64,000 nucleotides of DNA. Source: Nymphaea colorata. Lineage: Eukaryota; Streptophyta; Magnoliopsida; Nymphaeales; Nymphaeaceae. This document shows, piece by piece, positions 1 to 12,747 of this stretch. The position numbers and the translations under genes are program-made. Positions within the stretch are counted from its first letter, which is position 1, and every line of letters begins with the position of its first letter. The stretch lies in contig NC_045145.1 of the NCBI RefSeq assembly GCF_008831285.2, positions 17,252,040 to 17,316,039 of the forward strand, in the 5' to 3' direction. Below the pieces are notes generated by a model. It saw only the letters and a program-made list of their open reading frames with translations, did not search any database and had not been told where the DNA came from.

Positions 1-3000
1 CAGTTTTCCAGCATCTACACTTGTGTGATATAGGAACAATTCAGGCAGGAAAAAAAAAACAGATGAATGCAACCATTGAGCATGTACAAGCCAAAATAAG
101 TAAAAAGCAACTCAAAACTTACATACGGACGGTTTCATAATTATGCAACGAGAGACTCAAAAGGTCACCCATCAGGGAGCATAGATGTTCTGATGGAGAC
201 AAGCTGCTATTGATTCGAAACAGATGATAAGATGATTGGGATGATCTCCATGTATTATGCATGTATGCCTTGTCAATCAGTGCCCACCTTGGCCTGAAAC
301 AAAAGGAAAGTCTTAGGCCATAATGAATGACTTTTGAAGGAAAATATCCCTATGAAGTATGTCCATTATGATTGAAAGGTCTACCAAAATCCCAGAAGCA
401 AAAAACCCACCTTTTCTTGCCCTTAGCGAAGGATGAGACAAGAAAGTTCACTGGAGGTTCAATTATGGCAGCTGAATCCAGTTTCCAAGCATGCCTATGG
501 TTTGACCACTCATCATATTCTATGCTTCCTGCATAATATCACAATTCACAATGCATCAGCGAATACTGAACAAAAAAAACCACAATTTAAACAGGCAAAC
601 ATACCAAAGTTCCCTAAGGCATCCATTATACGAATCAAAAGAATCAACAATATGCTGTCATCTGATCTTGCTTCTAATAGGTATCTGTTCAACAAAGCAT
701 ATAAGATTCAGCAGCTTTTAAAAACACAAGAAATTAATGCACATTAAAACAGTAGCATGAACATTACTTGCAGGCAATATGAACTATTTCTGCTGCTTTT
801 TCCCTTAGTTCTGGGCTGCCAACACTTGCTCCACTTTCTCCCACAACAAAAGGAAAACTTAGATCTTGGTCTTTTGACCCACTCCTTATGGAAGGGTGAA
901 AATCTGGCAAACAGGACTGAACACCTTGCAGTGAAGAGTCAATTCGGAGAAGAGTAACTTTTAGACGCTCCTTTTCCAGTCCTGAGATGCAATTGCACTC
1001 TTCAATCAAACTACTTAGTAATGCATGACTGCAGTAAGCATTTTCACTAATTATTCAACTTCAAAAATGAAAACATTTAATGAACAAATATGCCTATCAC
1101 CAAAACTTTAAACCAAGAGCAGAACTTCAATCAGTCATCAAAGAGCATGACAATAATTCAAACATAAAATCTCAAGAAAGAAACAAAGGAACATCAAAGT
1201 CCAGAATTTCCACAAACAAGATCTCTTAACACCTACGTCACACGGATACGGCAGATTGGGTTGAGTACCGGTGTCGACACGCCGACACGGGAATCCCGAC
1301 ACGGCGATACGGCCGGATACGTTTTGGATCGGGTCTGGGTCAGACCCGACCCAGACCCGATCCGAACCACTTTTATAATCCGTTTTATAGCTTTCATTTG
1401 AACAAATTTCAAAATGGCCCTAAATTTTGTGTTATTTAAACAAAAACGGTTATAATTTTAAATTGTTTGCAAACTCACCGTAACCTCATTTTCTATCAAC
1501 ATTATTTTATATATATATTTAAAATTTAAATTGTTTTAATATTTTAAAATAAAAGTGGGTTTTTCTTTGGCTGTGTCTATGAGGACAGACAAAGTATGGA
1601 CAAAGAAAGAGGGACGTTAGTCTTTTTATTATAAATTTCATGTTTTTTTATTTCATTATCATTTTTAATTTTTTTAAAATATAATATTCGCCGTGTCCGC
1701 GTATCCTAAAATTTTGAAATTACCGTGTCCGCGTACCCGTACCCGTATCCGTAGGATACCCGTACCCGTATCCGTGTGACATAGCTTAACACAATATTAA
1801 AACCATGGGAATTGGCATATATGATATAGCACAATAGGAAAAATCGAAGCAAAAAGAAATATGTAGAACATGAAAATACATTCCCGGGGAAAATTTTACC
1901 ACAGATGAGTCTAGTTGCCAATTTTAACAGCAAAAGTTCAAAAGGTTAAGGTAGAGAACTTAGTACAGGACAGACTGATTCTCTGGAACCAATTTATCAT
2001 TTCTTTTTCCAGAAACAGACAAGGAGAGTAATGGCAGAGGTTAACAGAAATCATTAAGAACCATGATGTGAAAGAACTTACCCAGATCTGAGCGGTTCTT
2101 GCTCTGACAAATAGCGAGAAGATCATCTAAAGGTGATCTCAGATGCAAGTCTAGAAGTTCATTGGCGAATGAAACCTCATCATCATTTGGAATATGCCAT
2201 TTAGGAGCTTGTAGAAGCTGTTCATTAAGAGAATCCTTTGTGCTAGCCCATTCTTCTAATGCTCCAGCAGCCGGATGACAAGCAATGCACCTTGATAGTC
2301 CAAAATTGTTATCAAGATAGTTTAAGGATCAAGGCAACGGCATCACTGGAAATGATTCAAGACAAGTAAAACCAACTAAACAGAACTGGCGCACCTGTAC
2401 TGATCCATGGGATAATAAAGAACCAAGCTACCAAGCAAGGAGCGAAGAACATGGTCACCAGCTCCATTTACCTGCTCCATTCAACCACAAAGGTTTTACT
2501 GCATCATGATCTGGAGGAAAATGAAATTCTTGGCCAAAATATCAAATAATCTCAATAACCTTCCAAGATGGTGCATTAAATGCTGATTTAATAGTTTCTT
2601 TGAGTTGCTCTTTGTACTTTAGCAATACAGGACCTCCATAGCTAATTGCAACAGCTAAAATTTTTAACTGATACTCAACTGCTGTCTCAAGTGCCGGAGG
2701 CAGTGTTGCCTGAAATGACACAGAAGATTAATAAAATGATTTAAGAAAGAAGGAAAAGAAAATGATAAAACCCATAATGTATAAGAAACCTTAGTCGAAA
2801 AAAGCATGTTGCTTGATCCTCCACCAAAACCCGAGACAGGAGTTCCTTCTAAAGAGGAAGCAATGGACGTCAAAATCGGGTCCATAAGCTGAGAAGCTGC
2901 CTCTTCTGGGTTTGACTGAATGGTAGCACAGCAAAGAAGCCCAACTTCTGCAACAGCTCCAGGAAGAATATTTGTTCTGATAAACTTCGCAATTTTCTTT

Positions 3001-6000
3001 AATGCCTGAAAAATGCCAAACACAAAAAAATGTCCAGGTGGAAGCCTAAAACAGTTACCTAAGAAAACCCTTGAAGTCTTTGTACTTCATAGGCAATTAA
3101 AAGGGGAACAAGTAGTAAATTTTACCTGCTTATAAAGAGGTTTGGACAACCGACCCAGCAGTATTTCCAACATGCAGAAGTAGTAAGGGCCATCATCAAC
3201 AAGAAAAGTTCCTGAGGATGATGTATGGACACCTTCACTTCTGCAACAACCACAAAAAAACAACTCATGAGCTCAAAAAAGAAGTAGAAAACAAAAAGCA
3301 AGCTAGAAAGAATATGCAAAGGAATCTAGAAAAAAATAACTGCAATCATTTCATCTGGATGTCATCTACTTACGTAGTGCTGCTTGGTTCCAAATGCAGA
3401 AGCATAGAGAAAAGGCGACACAGAAATTCATCAAGCCACTCAGAAAAATTTATATTTGGTAGGAAGGCAGGCAGATTTTCATCATCATCAAGAATAGCCA
3501 GCTGCATCAAGAAAGAATCAGAAAGTCACAAGAACATATCACCAAGAATTTAGCATCTATACATTTAGAGCTTTTTATATTTACATTGGAAAATATTGAG
3601 CCAATGAGTTGCATGGTTGCTAAAGTCTTTGGAGGATCATTTGCATCCATTCCAAGCAATGCATTTGATAAGCATGCTGCTAAAAGACCACCATAAGCAT
3701 CAGCTGAAATGCTATTTACATCATCAGCTATGATTGATGAAGCTGAAATTTTAGACAAAAACAATGCGCGGCCCACATAAGCAACAGCTGTAACTGCAGT
3801 CCTCAGTTGATGTGTGGCAGTCAGCTGAAAAATCACAAAACATTAGGACTTCAGTAGCTTTACAACCTTGGACAGTTGAACTGAGAGAAAGAATAGGTTC
3901 AGACATCGGTGTTAATGTCCAAGAGACCACATTCAAAGCACTGCTATCAAAGAAGACATGGAAGCAGTTGCTAAAAAATTAAGATAAAGAATACAGCTCA
4001 AAAGTAGCAAGCAAATAAGTACGTAACAATCAAACACTTACAGTCTCCAGTGCCATATGGAACCGGGAAATCATAGATGGAAGCACCAAAGTAGGCTCGA
4101 TATATGACAAACTTGAACTTGCAGCAGCAGCACTTTCAGCAAGAGATTCATTTTTGCTGTACTGAGCACGATCTACAAACTGCAGTACAATCTTCACAAA
4201 GGCAGCCCTTTCTGACTTCCCAAGAAATATCTCAGAGCTTTCGCCTTTTACCAAACTCCTGCACAGAGATGTTACTCTAAGAAAGAAAAGAACACCTAAA
4301 AGATATGAGAAAAAAGAAGAAAGGATTCAATAGAACCTCAACAACAGGAGAAGGCCTAGGCTAACAAAGACAAAAGGAGTAAGTGAAAAGAATATCTATA
4401 CTTCTGCTCATGTAATAGCCGTCTCTTGAAGATGATCACTAGGTAACGAAGGAGACGTTCTAATGAATGTGTCCAGCGCCCACCATTAGATGGATGATAG
4501 AATCTAAGAAAGCAACAAATTACACCATATGAGTCTCAGCAAGCAGCCACCAAAAATGGACACAACAACAACCATCCAATCGGCACATATTGCACGAACA
4601 TACTGTTCCAAGAGATTTGCCAATTTCCCAAAATATACTTGAGTAGAGCCACAAGGTTTTAAAAGATACACCTGTACATCATGTGTAATACCATAAGAAT
4701 TCACATAACAAGAGATTTGCAAAAAGCTTAGCCATTCATTACATCAACAGGGCATTGCTAAGCTACAGCCATATTGAACAAGATATTATGAACAAAAGGA
4801 ACCCGGCTTTTTCTTACAATCGATTTCGCGATAGCCTTGGTCGGATTGGACACTCTGTTAAAAAATAAGAACCTCGCATTTCTTGGTGCATCAAGGGAGA
4901 AAGGGTATACACCATTTCCATTTGCCACAGGAACCTGTATCACCAACATAGCAAGCCAACAAGATGGTGAATAACGGTAACTAGAAGACTGATTTTTCAT
5001 GTCATTAGAGAAAACAAATATATTGAAGAAACAATGTTCATTCTATTAATACTAGTAACTAGAAGATTGAGTTTTCATGTTTCAAACTATTAATACTAGT
5101 TATGTCGCTTGGAATAAACAAATATTGAAACAAAAAATTTCCTATTAATACAAGTTCTCTTCACGACTTCACCATGACCCACAAAAGTGAATAGTGTAGA
5201 GATTACAATTTAAACTTGGGACAAGGAGACAAGCATATATATTAGTGCAATTATGAAGTCTCTGATTCACATCAAAGCATCCAAAGGGGATTCAAACAGC
5301 CATCCAATAATGCAATTCACAGACAGTAGAAATATCACTGCTTCCATGCATATTGGACTTGTAAGTTGTAACTAAGAGACTCACTCATAACATTAACATT
5401 TAGTTGATAACAGAATGTGTAAAAGAAAAAAGAGAAGACGAAGCAATAGATCAGAGAAAAGCTTAATCAAGTTTAAGAATCAGAATATAACTCAAAAATA
5501 CTCGACCTTTAAAGCATGAAACAACTTATTGAAAGGACAAAAGAAAGCCATAGGTTCACCAAGAAAAAAATAACTACAGTAATTATTCTAACAACACAAG
5601 CGTACCTCAAACATATTCAGGTAACGTGTAAAAAGTATTGGTAAGAATCCCTCCCAATCAATTGTACTGTAATTCTTTATGCAGCGGGCAATAAGATCAG
5701 CCCATTGAAGATCCCAAAAGTGGCAATTTGGTACCAAAGCCCAGAGGTCTAAACAGGTCTTAATAAAATCACTGCCATTCAGAAGCATATTTATCAATTT
5801 GCAGATCATGAATAACGATAAGCTCAACTAATCATAAGACAGCCTTGCTTACTTTGAAAAGTAATCCTGATTTTCTGGGTTTGTCGGCAGGAAAAGATTG
5901 AGAAACCCTGAACCCTCAAATGATGAGTTATGCCATGGATTTTCAAGAAAAGGACTGCAGCCAACAAATTATTTCCACCATTGTTAGCAAAAAAGTCAAA

Positions 6001-9000
6001 AGCCATCTGCAAAAATATAAATCAAAACAAGTGCAGATGCACTTGAAAACAAACTCATGCATGTCAATTGACACTTAAATTGATGCTCTTCTGTACTCTG
6101 ACATAAACGCAAACACATGAAACCTACACGCAAATATTATATCAAAACCATTGTCGCACATATCCTTCTAGGAAAATATTGGCAAAGTTTCTCTTGGGTG
6201 TTTTTGGGGAAGATGTTTTTCTTAGAAAAAAATTAAGAAAATTCTCGGAAAATTTTAAAAAAAAAATCCTAAACATTAGAGAAAAGTAAAATAAATGAGA
6301 AACTATTAATAGCAAAAAAATGAAAAATCACCAAAAAAAAAAAATCACAAGATCTACGTTCTTAAGGTGTTGCCTAGGCACAACTCCACCTTCATCACCT
6401 AAGTCTAGTACTTAGGCGCTGTAAGTTGGTCTGCACCTAGGCTCATGCCTACGGGACTAGGCATAGACACGCCTAGTCCATAAAAGTCAAAGAAACACTC
6501 ATCTGACTCAGCAAGGTTCTTAAATGTGAAAATAAGACATTAGAAAAACTAGATAGAATGATAAAAATAATGTCTTAATGACGATAAGAATGTTAATAAA
6601 TAATTTAATTTAGACTTAAATGTGAATCCATGATGTTTCTAACCATAGAAAAGAAAAAACGAAAAAATGGGAAAAAATGATAAAAAAACACAACAATATA
6701 TATATATATATATATTGTTTCACATTCTTTCAAAAAGGCATGTTTTTTTAGGTTTTGTTTCAATTTTATCATTTTTCTTGTTAATATCGCAATATTTGTG
6801 GCTATGCTCTAAAGGTCTTGCTTTAGACAAAGCCACACAGTCAGTGCCACTGATATCAGAAATAAAAGAAACTTAAAGATACAGCAAGCTTTTAATCCTA
6901 TTGCAATTTAAAATAAGACATATCTCACCTAAACTCAGTCCATATCTCAGCAGCAGAACCTGAAGGAAAAAGAACTCGACAAAACCGTACAAGTGATGTA
7001 ATTGTCTCGAAGTGTCGCTGTCTCAGTCTCCAACCTTCGGCACCAGGATTCCTGTAAATGTAGTTGATGAATATTAAAGGTACGTTGATTACTTGAGGTA
7101 ACAAGTTAGCAAAACAAGAACGAATCTTCAAAGTTGCTAGCTCTACAGCAGAATGTTGACATAGTGAAAGCAGCCAAAATTTCTCAGAAAACTGCAATGC
7201 AGTTATAAAAGTTTACGGACATATAGTTGGTGACATAAATATTTAATTCCTATATCATGCAGGCACCACAAGCTATAAAGGACAGTACACCACAAGACTA
7301 AGAAGTAGAAACATAAGTAGACATCCCTAATAAACACACACGGCAGTCGCTTTGCTAGGAGAATTTTTTTCTTTGTTAACATGTGGTATTACTTGACATC
7401 ATTTTCCCATGCGTAAGAAACTTCCCAACAAAAACATGCAAACAATTTTCTGATCGTCTTTAACCATCCTATATAGACCATTCTCCCCCATAGCTTATGT
7501 CAATTAAACAGAAAAAAAAATCACAAAAAACAAAGTGAAGGTATTTAGATCGTGATGCCCATGAAGCTTAAACATTGACAACGATATGAAGTCTTAAGCA
7601 ACCATCATAGGATAGAGACCTAGAGTTTCATTAGACAGGTATCAACAAGCTGACCACCATATATTACCTGACAAGATGTGGAAATAGCACCAGATCTAAG
7701 AATGCAACTTAAGGGAAAATGAAGAAGGATCAGGTGCCAGTTCCTGCATGTCAGAGAACCAAGCAGCTGAGGCCCATCTAACTGAATGCTAGTCTTGAAG
7801 AACCACAGTCCAAGACCATAGAGAGACAAGAACATGACATCAACAAATCAATATTAAGAATTCAAAACAACAGAAATAAGACTTAAATACTATTTTGCAC
7901 TATTTAGTTTGCTTGAAAAAATGACAAGCTAAACATATGGATCACGGGAAACAAAAAAAACTCATAAAATTGAGAAGCTATTCTAGATCTGTCAACTATT
8001 ATAATATTATGCAAAAGAAAATCGCAGTGGTGCCATGCAGACAGATTAACAAGGGTGCTAGAAGAAAAGATTTAGTTTGAAGAAAATGCTATAAGTATTT
8101 TTCAGAATTAAAACACTAATTAGATAAAACTTTGATGGAGATGCAGTAGAACAGTGAGCTGAGCAAGAACTACCTTGTAAAATGAGTACTCATCAAAGTA
8201 TCATAGAATGGCCTCCATGGAACTCTCAAGCAAATATCTTTCCTGTACTTCTTCAATAGTTTGATCAATATATTTCCCCACCTAACCTAATTCACACATT
8301 TGGAGTATCAGTAATATAGTACACGGAAAATGAGGCCAGAGAAAGAAGTCACCCTTTTCCCATAAATAAAATGTTCCCTTTTTCATATAAAGAATGTTCT
8401 TTCCATATGAAAGCAGTGGATGCAGCTACAGTAATGAACACAAGCTTCAGGTTTCCTCCACATGGACAGGATACCTAGTCTTCCAACAACACTGGATATT
8501 TGTTTCAATCTAAGGAAGAGGTTGATCAGGACAAGAATCTTCAGGAAGCATTTTAATCCCAGATGTAAGGACTCCTCAGGTGTAGATACTTCATTACAAA
8601 GGAACGAAAGTGAGAAAAGTACCTGGACATAAAGTTTGCCATTTGATGCAAAAAATATATCTAGGCCAATTTCCATAAGAGCTTTTGCATCTTCCAAGGA
8701 AATTGTGCTTTTTGCTCTTAAATAGCTGCAAAACAACAAAATTGAACTTTTAAAGGTCTGGCTGGCACAAGATAAACATTCAGCTTTCTTGTCAATAGAC
8801 TCCTCATTCCTCAACGGAGTAGAATAATGTGAACAATAAAGTAATTATTATCTCACAGTCCACCACTATAAAGACTATTTAATGGGCATGAAGGACTGCT
8901 TCCCCATCATTACAGAAAGACAAAATGAAAATATTTATTTAGGTAGAAGCAGAACCATCTAAGCATAATGTTTCTCAACCAGAAGCTAATCAGAAGTCAT

Positions 9001-11273
9001 ATTCCCATAATGCTCATTAGCATCCTATAGACTTCCAATGTTTGGTGCCCTAGGTTTTTTGCATTTTGCCCACAAGTATCAACAAGCATAAATGGTCCCG
9101 TAAATTCTGAGACTCCTTTTGATACATATTCTGCAATTATAAACGACTCCAAGTTCAAAAATAGTCATAACACTTTTGCATGCTTAGGCATCCCCATATC
9201 TCCCAGTCTAGGGATTTATTGAGAGGTCATTCTAAATAAGGCTTATATGACCAAGTTAAGAAATTGAGGTGTGAAGGACATAAGAACCGACATTGGTTGC
9301 AGAGATTTTGGTTATCTACATTCATAATTTCCGTACACTGTCCACATTCAATGCATGGTAACAGAAATCTTTTTTGAGACACTACAGGTGAAAGTAAAGT
9401 AGAATATGCACATGCCTCAACAGTGATTAGCTTGTCACTTGGAAAATCAATAGTAACTATGGTCACAAGCCAATGTTTCTACTGAGATAGTAACATAGGT
9501 TTTGTCACCTGGCAAATCAAACGCACAAAACCAGGAGATTCAATGGTCAAGTGATCCTTAGCTACCAGGGAGCCAAGGCCCTTAAAGGACCACTTAGTTA
9601 CAAAGAAGAAAGGGTGCACATTTAACTTGGAGGTTTGCCTAGTAGCCACCAAGCGTGAAAGAGAGCATAGTATAAAATTAATCTCCAAAAGGACAAGAAC
9701 AGAAGATCCTTCTCAATACTTTTACCTGGGTGGCATTCCAATAGAAGAGAATGTCAAGGAAAACCAACAAAGTGCAAAAGGACTTCTATTCATATATATT
9801 TTGTGTGTGTGTGTGTGTGTGTGTGTGATGCATTATATTCCATGTTTACCATTGAAGATAATGTGGTTAAATTTATGAATGATGTAAACTCTTACAATTG
9901 AATCTCAATTATTTATCGAGTTTGTGGATTCCCTTTATACATGAAATACATTATTATTGAATATTCTTATGTCCTTGTCTAATCTCATGTTGATATATAT
10001 TTCTTTATATATACATATAAACAGCAGCACGCAACTCCTTTTTGCTGTCCTTGATATTGAATATTTTTATGTCCTTGTATAATCTCCTGTTGATTTGTAT
10101 TTCTTTTTTATATACGTATAAATGGCAGCATCAACTCTTAAACCTTTCGTTTGTGCTTGACTGTTACTTTTCTGGGTTCTGCCTGCTTGCATTCAGACGC
10201 CTTATTAACTGCTTTTGCATCAGAACTTAAAAGTAGCTGTCAAGCATTTTTAACTCCTGAACCTTTCCTTTGTCCTTGATAGTTACTTTTCTGGGTTCTG
10301 CTTGCTTGCATTCAGATGCCTTATTAAGTCCTTGCGCATCAGAACTTATAAAAAGGTGTCAAACATCAGAACTCTATCTTTTGTGCTCGACTGTTACTTT
10401 TCTGGGTTCTGCTTTGCTTGCGTTCAGATGCCTTATTAACTGCATTTGCGTCAGAACTTAAAAATAGCTGTCAACCATTTTATCAAGCATGTCTTCAAGA
10501 ACATAATGTTCATTATCCACCGCTCATAGAATGGGTAGCATAACTTTCAGGTTTGATGCTTCCTAGTATGTCAATTGTACAAGTACGTATGCGTTATTGT
10601 AGTTATTTGAATTTTTTTTTTACAATGTGCAGTTTTTTTTTCTTTTTTACTTCGCCATGTAGTGGTGCCCCTAAATTCCTCGGTCCACCAATTAAACGCC
10701 CCCATATGCAAAGATGCTATTCATGAATATGTCTAACTCGACAACAATGTTCCACCAAAACTGAACAGAAACAATTTCTGCATTAAGCACATAAACCACA
10801 AAAACCCAGCATAGGCCCAAAGCAACGAGAAGAAAGGATCGGCGCACAATACAATAAACATGAAAGAAGTGGCAAAGCAAACCGGGTCCCGGACATGACT
10901 TTCGAGTATGAGTGAAACAACAAAGTCAATAAGAAGAAGTGTAAATTGATTATCCATTCAAGAAAGCGAAAAAGAAAGAGAACTTTCTCGGAGCTGTGCC
11001 ATCCGAGGTGTTCGGTATTCCTGAACAACAGAAGCTCGAAGTCCGGGAGAATCAAATCAAAATTTAGACGAACTACAAGGAAATAAGCAGAAAAAATGGG
11101 AGAAAACGAACTCACAGGTCGATTATGGAGATCCATTTGATGGTGGAGTAGACGGAATCAGGGTAATCGGGGCGCCAGGAATTCCTGACCGAATTGACGA
11201 CGAGCAAGAATGAGGCCTCCTCGTCCTTGCATTTCTCTGCAACGGGAGGGGGAAGCCACGCGTTGTAGAGGTG

Positions 11274-11276
<3 letters not shown>
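1..11276 (-). CDS. PA200: Proteasome activator PA200 (PSME4/Blm10 family), N-terminal 22 exons, partial
   Basis: PA200 is a large HEAT-like solenoid that caps the 20S proteasome, mainly in the nucleus, and opens its gate without ATP. The start at 11276-11274 opens MHLYNAWLPPPVAEK, matching remembered plant PA200. Exons (high to low): 11276-11116, 8725-8623, 8286-8174, 7051-6929, 5954-5853, 5771-5606, 4934-4818, 4671-4604, 4503-4402, 4258-4042, 3824-3585, 3501-3374, 3240-3126, 3005-2790, 2709-2560, 2471-2395, 2290-2082, 981-768, 684-605, 528-411, 293-123 and 19-1 (cut by the edge). All have GT/AG ends and phase closes at every junction, giving 3009 nt, about 1003 residues of an expected ~1800. 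Recognisable stretches include EGWRLRQRHFETITSLVRFC, GMDANDPPKTLATMQLIGS and LPGAVAEVGLLCCATIQS. The C-terminal half, with the proteasome-anchoring end, lies outside the window. No frameshift or in-frame stop was seen. Intron 1 (8726-11115) and intron 17 (982-2081) carry repeats. Confidence 0.95.
1233..1784. mobile_element. hAT-like non-autonomous DNA transposon in a PA200 intron
   Basis: The 552-bp element has 19-bp terminal inverted repeats. The left end reads CTACGTCACACGGATACGG (1233-1251) and the reverse complement of the right end (1766-1784) differs at one base (CTATGTC...). It is flanked by a perfect 8-bp direct repeat, CTTAACAC, at 1225-1232 and 1785-1792. An 8-bp target duplication is the mark of the hAT superfamily. 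Inside are degenerate CCGTACCCGTATCC and GACACGG motifs near both ends, a GC-rich start and an AT-rich middle, with no transposase ORF. It lies between PA200 exons 17 and 18, well away from both splice sites. Confidence 0.85.
6180..6660. other. Repeat-like part of PA200 intron 4
   Basis: This long intron (5955-6928) holds A-rich low-complexity sequence, then a GC-richer patch at about 6356-6480 with several GCCTAGGC/CTTAGGCG-type words, then AT-rich sequence and a short TA run near 6700. The patch resembles decayed transposon sequence, but I could not find paired ends or a target duplication. Confidence 0.3.
7198..8173. other. PA200 intron 3, no internal feature
   Basis: The intron between exons 3 and 4 (7052-8173) is AT-rich. 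The short open frames in it show no family similarity I recognise, and I see no repeat with clear ends. Confidence 0.5.
9802..9828. repeat. (TG)n microsatellite in PA200 intron 1
   Basis: About 13 uninterrupted TG units lie in intron 1 of PA200. Confidence 0.95.
9955..10140. repeat. Diverged direct repeat, two copies, PA200 intron 1
   Basis: Two copies share the order GAATATT, TTATGTCCTTGT, AATCTC, TGTTGAT, ATTTCTTT, TATA and CAGCA. They begin near 9956 and 10056 and differ by scattered substitutions and small indels. They directly precede the ~119-bp tandem block, so the two repeat families form one composite array. Confidence 0.75.
10141..10481. repeat. Three ~119-bp tandem repeats in PA200 intron 1
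   Basis: Units begin at about 10141, 10260 and 10370. Each contains GTTACTTTTCTGGGTTCTGC, GCATTCAGATGCC (or a near copy), CTTATTAA and CATCAGAACTTA. Differences between units are mostly single bases, so the array looks fairly young. Short open frames within it are copies of one another and not genes. Confidence 0.9.

Positions 11277-11277
<1 letters not shown>

Positions 11278-11316
<39 letters not shown>
11278..11316. repeat. (GA)n tract abutting the PA200 start codon
   Basis: On the minus strand about 19 GA units end two bases before the ATG at 11276, so the tract lies in the 5' UTR. GA/CT repeats in 5' UTRs and core promoters are common in plants and can bind BBR/BPC proteins; a regulatory role here is inference. 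Confidence 0.9.
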
Positions 11317-11319
<3 letters not shown>

Positions 11320-12630
11320 GTAACTTCCTACTTACGAAATCTTCCTGCGCAGAAGAAATTTAGGATCCTCCAAAGAAGAAGATACCGAAGTCCCTCCTCA
11401 TTCCCCCCTTCTTCCTTTCACCACCCGATCGACTTCGGACATTTAATAGCCGGGAGAGTTTCGCTCGCTTTCTTGATGGAAACAACATACTCACCCTAAG
11501 CGTGCAGCTAATTACATAAATAGGACTTCCTTTCTTTTCTACCCTTTTGGATTTCAATTGATATTTATTATCCTTTTGGTGCCTGTACTTATGTGAAAAT
11601 TCCTCCCATGTCCATCATTTTTTAGCTGTTTACAATGCTTTTTTTTTTTGCCGAAATTAAGCAAATTATAATGTATATATAAAGCTGTTTGCGAACTTAT
11701 ATATGGTTACATGAATTGTTTGAGTTTAATCTGTCGAGCATGTCCGTAAGCAGAGCCAGGTGTGGCAGTTGCACACACGAACCAACACAATCTGTTTATT
11801 ACATATAAGCTTCGTTCATTCATTTTACTATGTGTTTGAAAGACATGTGATTATTTGAATGGTTTAAAATTGAGTAATTATGTATTAATGTGTCTCAATC
11901 AAAAAATTACGGCTGCCTCACCACCATAAGGTATGGTTGTATTTTCACGCCAATATATATGTTGGAGAAGAACAATTCTCAAGAAGTAGCACTAAAAAAA
12001 AAACTCCTTCCTTCCCATCAAAGGCGCCTTGGATATCAAGCCTTACCTACCTTTTTTTTTTGTTTGGCAGAAAAAAAAAGGAAAAGGGGAAAAATCCTCT
12101 GCTTTGGGAAATTTACCTTCCAAATTGGACATTGTGTGTCAACACTTTGAGGTTATTAGCAAAATCAAGTTGATTTGGTGGGGAATCTTAATTTGTGGTC
12201 ATCTAAGTAGTGACTTTCGCAAGTTTGACTGCAAGGACCGGATGAAATCATGAAGGGAGTCCCGTCATTTGCAAATATCTTCTAGCGTTGAGTCTAAAAT
12301 GGTCATTTCGCGTTTCTTCCGGGACAAGACAATGGAGAGGCGGAAGAAGGTGAGGTTGCTCTTCGGTGCGGTCCAAGGCGATGCGCTTCGAGTAATTGTA
12401 TTGTGGGGGGATCCATCCTAGGGTCGCTTTCGATGAGACCACCAACCAAAAAGATCTCGGCCAAGACCGACCTAATATCACGAACTCCTGAAATCCTGCT
12501 GCAACTAAGCGTCGGCTAGGGGGAGGGAGGAGTCGAAAAAAAATATATATATAAATAAAAATAAAATGAACTGAAAGAAAATGAAATATGTGATTAAAAA
12601 TGAATAAATTACTAAAACGTGCTTGGATTA

Positions 12631-12747
12631 TATAAAAAAACAATAATAAAATTTATATTATTTTATAATAACACCTTTATGAAGAAAAAAAATATAAAAA
12701 ACAATAATAAAATTTATATTATTTTATAATAATACCTTTATGAAGAG
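12631..12747. repeat. Two-copy 62-bp tandem repeat
   Basis: The copies at 12631-12685 and 12693-12747 share ACAATAATAAAATTTATATT, then TTTTATAATAA and CCTTTATGAAGA. They are nearly identical and AT-rich. Confidence 0.9.

Noticed and set aside
11112-11318. A longer PA200 start through an Arg-Glu repeat
   Set aside because: The frame only extends upstream through the GA microsatellite; the remembered family N-terminus begins at MHLYNAW (11276).
12248-12643. Minus-strand frame of 131 codons
   Set aside because: Its N-terminal third translates AT-rich low-complexity sequence, and no part resembles a known protein; kept only as a GC-island observation.
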